Source: Pseudarthrobacter siccitolerans (GTDB lineage Bacteria; Actinomycetota; Actinomycetes; Actinomycetales; Micrococcaceae). From it: a stretch of 64,000 bases of DNA. Position numbers and translations under genes: made by a program. The DNA is taken from assembly GCF_001046895.1 (NCBI RefSeq), contig NZ_CAQI01000053.1, positions 248,001 through 312,000 on the forward strand, written 5' to 3'. Each line of letters starts with the position of its first letter. Position 1 is the stretch's first letter. The notes under the pieces are model-generated. The model was not told where the DNA came from and searched no databases. It was given only the letters and a program-made list of their open reading frames with translations. Shown here one piece after another: positions 59,320 through 64,000 of this stretch.

Positions 59320-60429
59320 TCAACGTTGCCGGGCCCGGTGCGCGCGCCTGAGCTCCGGGCCGCTGCGTTCCGCGTCGCTCCTGCTAGGTCTCGGGCTGCC
59401 AGCAAGCCGCGCCTTTAGTGCCGCACCACCCCACACCAGGAGCATCAGGGCAACCAGCAGCAGGCCGGCGTCGCCGAGGTCTACGGACCCCAGCCAAGCC
59501 GTGAGGGGATCCTCCAAAGCGAAGGCGGCATCCGCAAACCCGCCCAGCGTGATGGCCGCGATGAACAACGCGGATACAGCGGAAATGCCCGTGACCAGGG
59601 CATTAAAGCCGAGTTTGCGCTGGGGGTCGGCGAGGGCCGAACGGTACATCCGCATCATGGCCAGCCCGTTCAGCGAATCGCATAGGGTCATGGCGGCCGT
59701 GAACGCGAGCGGCAGCGCCAGCAGGGCGAACGGCGGCACCCCGGCCAAGGACGCCGCCGTCGTCATCATCAGCAACCCGACGGTGGTGGCGGTGTCGAAG
59801 CCCAGTCCGAACAGGAAGCCGATGACGTAGATGTTCCGCGGCCGCCTCACCTTCGCAAGCGGACGGGCGAGAAGCCGGGCCACCAGCCCCTGGGGCTCCA
59901 GGTCCTGAGGAGCTATGGTGCCACCTCTGCGGGAGCGGCGGTAGGCGCGTGCCGAGCGGGCAAAGGCCGAGCCGTTGAACAGGCCCATCGCCAGCAGGAA
60001 CAGCCCGGACACGCCGCTGCCGATCAGGCCGAGGACCAGGCTGCCCGTGGAGCCGTCCTGCATAACCTCCCCCACCATCGCGGCACCCGCAATCACCAGC
60101 ACACCGGCGAGCGTCACCACGGAGCTGTGGCCCAAACTAAAGGCGAACCCAACGCTCACCGGATCCTGCCGGTCGGCCACAAACTTGCGGGTGGAGTTGT
60201 CTATGGCCGCGAGATGGTCCCAGTCGTAGCTGTGCTTCACGCCGGCGAGATAGGCGGTCGCTACCAGCCCCCAGGTGAGTGCCTGCGCACCGGTGCTGCC
60301 TGGCGTTCCGCTGAGGAGAAGTACGACGGCGGCGGCGTGCAGGGCGGCCACGGCACCGAACATGCACACCAGGCGGGTCCGCAGCGACAGTGTTTCCCGC
60401 TCCCGGTAGAGCGCGGCGATGTTCGTCAT
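59320..60429 (-). CDS. Nickel permease, NiCoT (HoxN/NixA) family
   Basis: 369 residues with about eight hydrophobic helices. The NiCoT signature HX4DH in helix 2 reads HSYDWDHLAAIDN, LGHSSVV is the second conserved site, and GLGFDTATT the third. The common form of the first motif is HAFDADHI, so the Trp is unusual. ATG 60429 overlaps the ureD stop (ATGA), placing it as the last gene of the urease operon, where it should import nickel for the enzyme. Confidence 0.9.
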   Translation of the reverse strand: MTNIAALYRERETLSLRTRLVCMFGAVAALHAAAVVLLLSGTPGSTGAQALTWGLVATAYLAGVKHSYDWDHLAAIDNSTRKFVADRQDPVSVGFAFSLGHSSVVTLAGVLVIAGAAMVGEVMQDGSTGSLVLGLIGSGVSGLFLLAMGLFNGSAFARSARAYRRSRRGGTIAPQDLEPQGLVARLLARPLAKVRRPRNIYVIGFLFGLGFDTATTVGLLMMTTAASLAGVPPFALLALPLAFTAAMTLCDSLNGLAMMRMYRSALADPQRKLGFNALVTGISAVSALFIAAITLGGFADAAFALEDPLTAWLGSVDLGDAGLLLVALMLLVWGGAALKARLAGSPRPSRSDAERSGPELRRAHRARQR

Positions 60430-61412
60430 CAGTGCTTCCTCAGGTTCAGCGGTTCCTGGCCGTACCACCGCTTCCGGAGGAGGGCTATGCAGGCCCCAAG
60501 GAGGAGGTTCAGTTCGCCGGTGCTGTTCGAGAGCGCGCGCAGGACCAGCCCGGTGGTTCCCCCCACAGTGCGGGTGAGGGAGATTCCGGTCAGGGCATCG
60601 TTTTCCGAGGTCAGGCGGTGCAGGTCATCGGCGAGCGCCTGGTCCACCCGCGGGTCCACCACGATCATCGAGCCGAGGTGGCTGAACCCCTCCATAAACC
60701 CCAGCCCAGTCACATCGCCCGACGGCGGCCGGATCAGCAGGTTGTCGAGCGCCAGGAGTTCGCTGCCTTCGTCCGTTTCAACATGGATCCCGTTCCGGAG
60801 CCGCACTTCCTCGTACCGGAACGCGGCTCCGTCGGGCGACCACCCCGGCGTCACCACTTCAGCCATGACCAGGCTCGACGTCGGCCGTAAGGTCACCGAG
60901 GTCCGTTGCCGATAACTTGCCTCCCGGTAGGCAATGAGCTGGTCAGGCACAAGCTCCAGCCGCGCTGCCTCCCCCAGCCGAATTGCCATCCGCTGCTCAG
61001 CAAAAGACCCCGGAGTCCGATAAACCTTCGTCGCGGACTGGGTAGTGAGAACAAGCTCCGCCCCTGCTTGCACCTCAACATCCAGCAGAAAAAGATCCGC
61101 CCCAAGATAAGCCCCGCCAGGATTCACCACGACGTAGCAAACCTGCCCCGAGTCATCGAGGTAGTGCGGTCGAAGAACCCGAAGAGCGCCCTGATGGAAC
61201 TGTGTGGCAGCGATGGACCTACCAGCCCGAGCCTCGATGCCGAGCTCTAAGCGCCCCATCGGTGGTGCTTGTCCGTGGCTGGGTCCGGCGGCTTCGCCGG
61301 ATTTGGGGCCGTGCCCGCTTCGCGGTGCCCACCACGCCGCGGCCCCCAAATCCGGCCTCGCCGCCTCTGCGGTCAAGTCACCTTCAGGCGCCACTTGGGG
61401 AACCGTCGTCAC
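60429..61412 (-). CDS. ureD: Urease accessory protein UreD with an element-derived N-terminal extension
   Basis: GTG 61412 overlaps the ureG stop (GTGA) and gives 327 residues. Family similarity begins only at [13 protein letters not shown] (ATG 61259), which gives 276 residues, the normal length. The first 51 residues include [20 protein letters not shown], encoded by a palindromic repeat (61287-61365). UreD scaffolds the UreF/UreG complex on apo-urease during nickel insertion. Either start is possible; the GTGA coupling favours the long one, the family the short one. Confidence 0.85.
   Translation of the reverse strand: MTTVPQVAPEGDLTAEAARPDLGAAAWWAPRSGHGPKSGEAAGPSHGQAPPMGRLELGIEARAGRSIAATQFHQGALRVLRPHYLDDSGQVCYVVVNPGGAYLGADLFLLDVEVQAGAELVLTTQSATKVYRTPGSFAEQRMAIRLGEAARLELVPDQLIAYREASYRQRTSVTLRPTSSLVMAEVVTPGWSPDGAAFRYEEVRLRNGIHVETDEGSELLALDNLLIRPPSGDVTGLGFMEGFSHLGSMIVVDPRVDQALADDLHRLTSENDALTGISLTRTVGGTTGLVLRALSNSTGELNLLLGACIALLRKRWYGQEPLNLRKH
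61287..61365. repeat. REP-like palindrome inside the 5' end of ureD (copy 1)
   Basis: The arms around CCGGATTTGGGGCCG and CGGCCCCCAAATCCGG enclose TGCCCGCTTCGCGGTG and related bases. The core 61297-61355 is nearly the reverse complement of 62778-62835 (about four differences). The outer symmetry extends to 61287-61365. It remains open in the ureD frame. Confidence 0.8.
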
Positions 61413-62026
61413 TGAGCGAGGTCAAGCATCAGGACATCGCGCCTTACCCAATCGATGACCTTGTCCAGGCCCTCGTCAGTTTTGAGGTTGGTGAAGCAGA
61501 ACGGCTTGTTCCCGCGGAACTCTTTGGAGTCCCGTTCCATGATGGACAGGTCCGCGCCGACGTGGGGTGCGAGGTCGGTTTTGTTGATGATGAACAGGTC
61601 GGACTTGATCATTCCCTGGCCGGCTTTGCGGGGGATTTTTTCGCCCTGGGCTACGTCGATGATGTAGATGGAGAAGTCGACGAGTTCGGGGCTGAAGGTG
61701 GCGGAGAGGTTGTCGCCGCCGGATTCGACGAAGATGACCTGGAGGTCGGGGTGCCGGGCTTTGAGTTCCTCAATGGCGGCGGTGTTCATGGAGGTGTCTT
61801 CGCGGATGGCGGTGTGCGGGCAGCCGCCGGTTTCGACGCCGATGATCCGGTCTTCGGGGAGGATGCCGTTTGCGGCGAGGATTTTGGCGTCTTCGATGGT
61901 GTAGATGTCGTTGGTGATGGCCGCCATGGAGATTTCGCCGCTCATGTGCCGGGTGAGGCGCTCCACTAGCTGGGTTTTGCCGGCTCCGACGGGTCCGCCG
62001 ATGCCGATCTTGATGGGTTCGCTCAT
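61409..62026 (-). CDS. ureG: Urease accessory GTPase UreG
   Basis: 205 residues, the standard length. The P-loop [13 protein letters not shown] is near residue 8, the [15 protein letters not shown] segment near 98, [13 protein letters not shown] carries the metal-binding Cys-Pro-His, and [14 protein letters not shown] is the guanine-specificity motif. UreG uses GTP to hand nickel to urease. ATG 62026 has AAGGAGG upstream; the open frame further up is not used. The stop overlaps the ureD GTG. Confidence 0.96.
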   Translation of the reverse strand: MSEPIKIGIGGPVGAGKTQLVERLTRHMSGEISMAAITNDIYTIEDAKILAANGILPEDRIIGVETGGCPHTAIREDTSMNTAAIEELKARHPDLQVIFVESGGDNLSATFSPELVDFSIYIIDVAQGEKIPRKAGQGMIKSDLFIINKTDLAPHVGADLSIMERDSKEFRGNKPFCFTNLKTDEGLDKVIDWVRRDVLMLDLAQ

Positions 62027-62071
62027 TGTTTCCTCCTTGAATCCAAAAACACGGTTAGTGATCAAACGCAG

Positions 62072-62740
62072 TTAGCTCATGAACATCCGGGCACGTTGGC
62101 GTTCGTGCCGCATTTGCGCGATTTCGAGCCCGGGGCTGACGGCGCCGAAGTCGTCCGGCGCCAGGTGCGGGATCCGTTCGACGGCGGCAGCAACGTCGTC
62201 GGCCGCTTGCCGCAGCAACCGCTGGCCTGCGTTTTGGCCCAGCGGGATGGCACGGACGGCGTTCTGCGTCAGGGAGGTGACGGTGGCGAAAAGGTAGGCG
62301 GCAAGTGCCTCCGGCAGCGGCACGCCAAGTGAACGGGCGACGACGGCGAACGCCAGCGGCTGGTGCCCGGCGGCCCGGCCCTTGGTCACCAGGTCCCGGT
62401 ACAGCCCCAGCTCCGCAGAGGGAAAGACCTCCACCCCGATCTCAAGCAACCGAAGCCCCATCTTCACGGAAGCCTCCCGAACCTGCCGAGGCAAGAGCGA
62501 AGCAGAGAGGAGAGCATCAAGTTCAAGAACATCAGCCCCGTCAAAAAGGAACCGAATAGCCAACCCGTCCGAGTAGGTCAACTGCTGAGAGATAAAAGCA
62601 GCCAACCACCGCCGAAAAGACCCCTCATCCCGAACCATCCCGGCGTCGATGTAGGACTCAAACCCAAGCGAGTGAGCAAAAGCCCCAGTAGGAAGCGCCG
62701 AGTCAACAAGCTGCTGCAAAGCAAGCTGGTAACTGCTCAC
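62072..62740 (-). CDS. ureF: Urease accessory protein UreF
   Basis: 222 residues from GTG 62740: SSYQLALQQLVDSALPTGAFAHSLGFESYI is the UreF N-terminus, and the all-helical body ends near PGLEIAQMRHERQR. The frame is open to 62845 but those 35 residues come from the adjacent repeat and a Cys-rich stretch and do not fit the family. UreF joins UreD and UreG on apo-urease. A 150-base gap with a REP-like element separates it from ureE, unusual for this operon type. Confidence 0.93.
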   Translation of the reverse strand: MSSYQLALQQLVDSALPTGAFAHSLGFESYIDAGMVRDEGSFRRWLAAFISQQLTYSDGLAIRFLFDGADVLELDALLSASLLPRQVREASVKMGLRLLEIGVEVFPSAELGLYRDLVTKGRAAGHQPLAFAVVARSLGVPLPEALAAYLFATVTSLTQNAVRAIPLGQNAGQRLLRQAADDVAAAVERIPHLAPDDFGAVSPGLEIAQMRHERQRARMFMS

Positions 62741-62777
62741 CGCACGGCCGCCCAACGCAACGCAGCAAAGCGACGGC

Positions 62778-62835
62778 CCGGATTGGGGGCCGCGGCGTGG
62801 CGGGCACCGCGGAGCGGGCACGGCCCCCAATCCGG
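62778..62835. repeat. REP-like palindrome between ureE and ureF (copy 2, inverted)
   Basis: 58 bases, the reverse complement of copy 1 (61297-61355) except for about four positions. It forms the same CCGGATTGGGGGCC...GGCCCCCAATCCGG hairpin. It lies 38 bases before the ureF GTG. Confidence 0.8.
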
Positions 62836-62890
62836 GGCGGCGCACCCAGCTTCAACGCCCTGTGGAGCGCGCAGCGCGGCGACAAGATAA

Positions 62891-63370
62891 TTAGTGCGAG
62901 TGTTCAGCATGGCGGAAAGGAACAGGCATAACGCGTTCCTGCCGGGAGTAGGGCACGGAGGCGTGGACGAGGTAGTCCTCGACGGTGTGGTCGTAGGCGC
63001 ACACCATGACGTCCGCTTTATATTCGGATGACGAGTCGAAGAACTGGGCCTGGAGGTGCCGGTTGCCGAGGGAGTGGGCCACGACGCCCATTTCGTGGAT
63101 GCTGCGGGGCGCGATCACGAGCACGTCGGTGGGCAGCACGGACACCACGATCATGTTGGACTCTTCAACGTGCAGGATGTCGCCGTCGCGCAGGTCCCCG
63201 GAGCCGGAGGGGAGGCGGATGCCGATCTCCTTGCCGTGGTCGGTGGTGGCGCGCTGGATGCGCTTGACCAGCTGGGCGCTGGGGAGGACCACTTTTTCCT
63301 GGTGCAGGTTGGCGTAGGTGTGCGGGTCCGGCAGTTCGTGCAGGTTGCCGAGGACTTTTTCGATAATCAT
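62891..63370 (-). CDS. ureE: Urease accessory nickel chaperone UreE
   Basis: 159 residues. MIIEKVLGNLHELPD, the LPSGSGDLRDGDIL loop, and AHSLGNRHLQAQF with its conserved His are typical of UreE. It ends in RHAEHSH, a short His tail. UreE dimers bind nickel and pass it to UreG. ATG 63370 lies 26 bases after the ureC stop with CGGAG upstream. The longer open frame upstream overlaps ureC and is a shadow. Confidence 0.95.
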   Translation of the reverse strand: MIIEKVLGNLHELPDPHTYANLHQEKVVLPSAQLVKRIQRATTDHGKEIGIRLPSGSGDLRDGDILHVEESNMIVVSVLPTDVLVIAPRSIHEMGVVAHSLGNRHLQAQFFDSSSEYKADVMVCAYDHTVEDYLVHASVPYSRQERVMPVPFRHAEHSH

Positions 63371-63396
63371 GGGTGGCTCCGGGGTCAGGAGGTGCT

Positions 63397-64000
<604 letters not shown>

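Overview
The window is high-GC DNA with dense genes, frequent ATGA stop/start overlaps, GTG and TTG starts, FCD-type GntR and LacI regulators, a GAF-ANTAR protein and a 13E12/DUF222 HNH protein. This gene content points to a soil or plant-associated actinobacterium of the Arthrobacter/Pseudarthrobacter type (inferred; no marker gene is present). I saw no rRNA, tRNA, insertion sequence, phage region or CRISPR array. The FUSC gene at the left edge and ureC at the right edge run off the window.

Layout. (1) 1-6.8 kb: a FUSC fragment, an SDR and a complete four-gene hydroxamate siderophore operon in desABCD order, with a candidate iron box upstream. (2) 7-10 kb: small membrane and hypothetical proteins, a thioredoxin-reductase-like flavoprotein, a NATD1-type acetyltransferase and a DUF1304 protein. 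(3) 10-15.8 kb: an acid-sugar locus with an FBA-like class II aldolase, a GntP permease, a beta-hydroxyacid dehydrogenase and a DUF1537 kinase, plus a divergent GntR regulator with two matching operators. The aldolase-GntP pair is bracketed by two copies of a hairpin repeat. (4) 15.8-26.6 kb and 31.4-34 kb: a plant-polysaccharide locus with LacI, GH43 and DUF6807, a divergent ABC sugar importer, two tandem PL1-CE8 pectinases (the second with a cut-short CE8) and a PL11 rhamnogalacturonan lyase. Dodecin, an XRE/MmyB regulator, three aldo-keto reductases and an epimerase-like SDR lie between or next to them.

(5) 34.9-39.3 kb: GlsB/YeaQ-type and YtxH-like envelope proteins, a DUF222-HNH gene whose N-terminus is in another frame, and a PrmC-like methyltransferase. 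(6) 39.5-47.3 kb: a lactonase-fold protein, a large secreted alpha-amylase with two C-terminal X25-like repeats, and malQ. (7) 47.5-53.6 kb: GAF-ANTAR regulator, aldo-keto reductase, DUF3040, a TetR/EamA pair with a perfect palindromic operator, SDR and small proteins. (8) 53.6-58.8 kb: a catabolic unit of SDR, MHS-type transporter, split transketolase and GntR regulator, tied together by four copies of one operator motif. (9) 58.8-64 kb: a hexapeptide-repeat protein and a urease operon, ureC-E-F-G-D plus a nickel permease. Two inverted copies of a REP-like palindrome lie in the ureE-ureF gap and inside the 5' end of ureD.

The whole reads as a saprophyte's toolkit: secreted pectin and starch depolymerases with importers, several small repressor-controlled sugar-acid and polyol pathways, iron scavenging and urea nitrogen use. 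The least explained parts are the acid-sugar cluster with its unexpected aldolase, the four-operator transketolase unit whose substrate is unknown, and the two REP-like families placed in and around operons.
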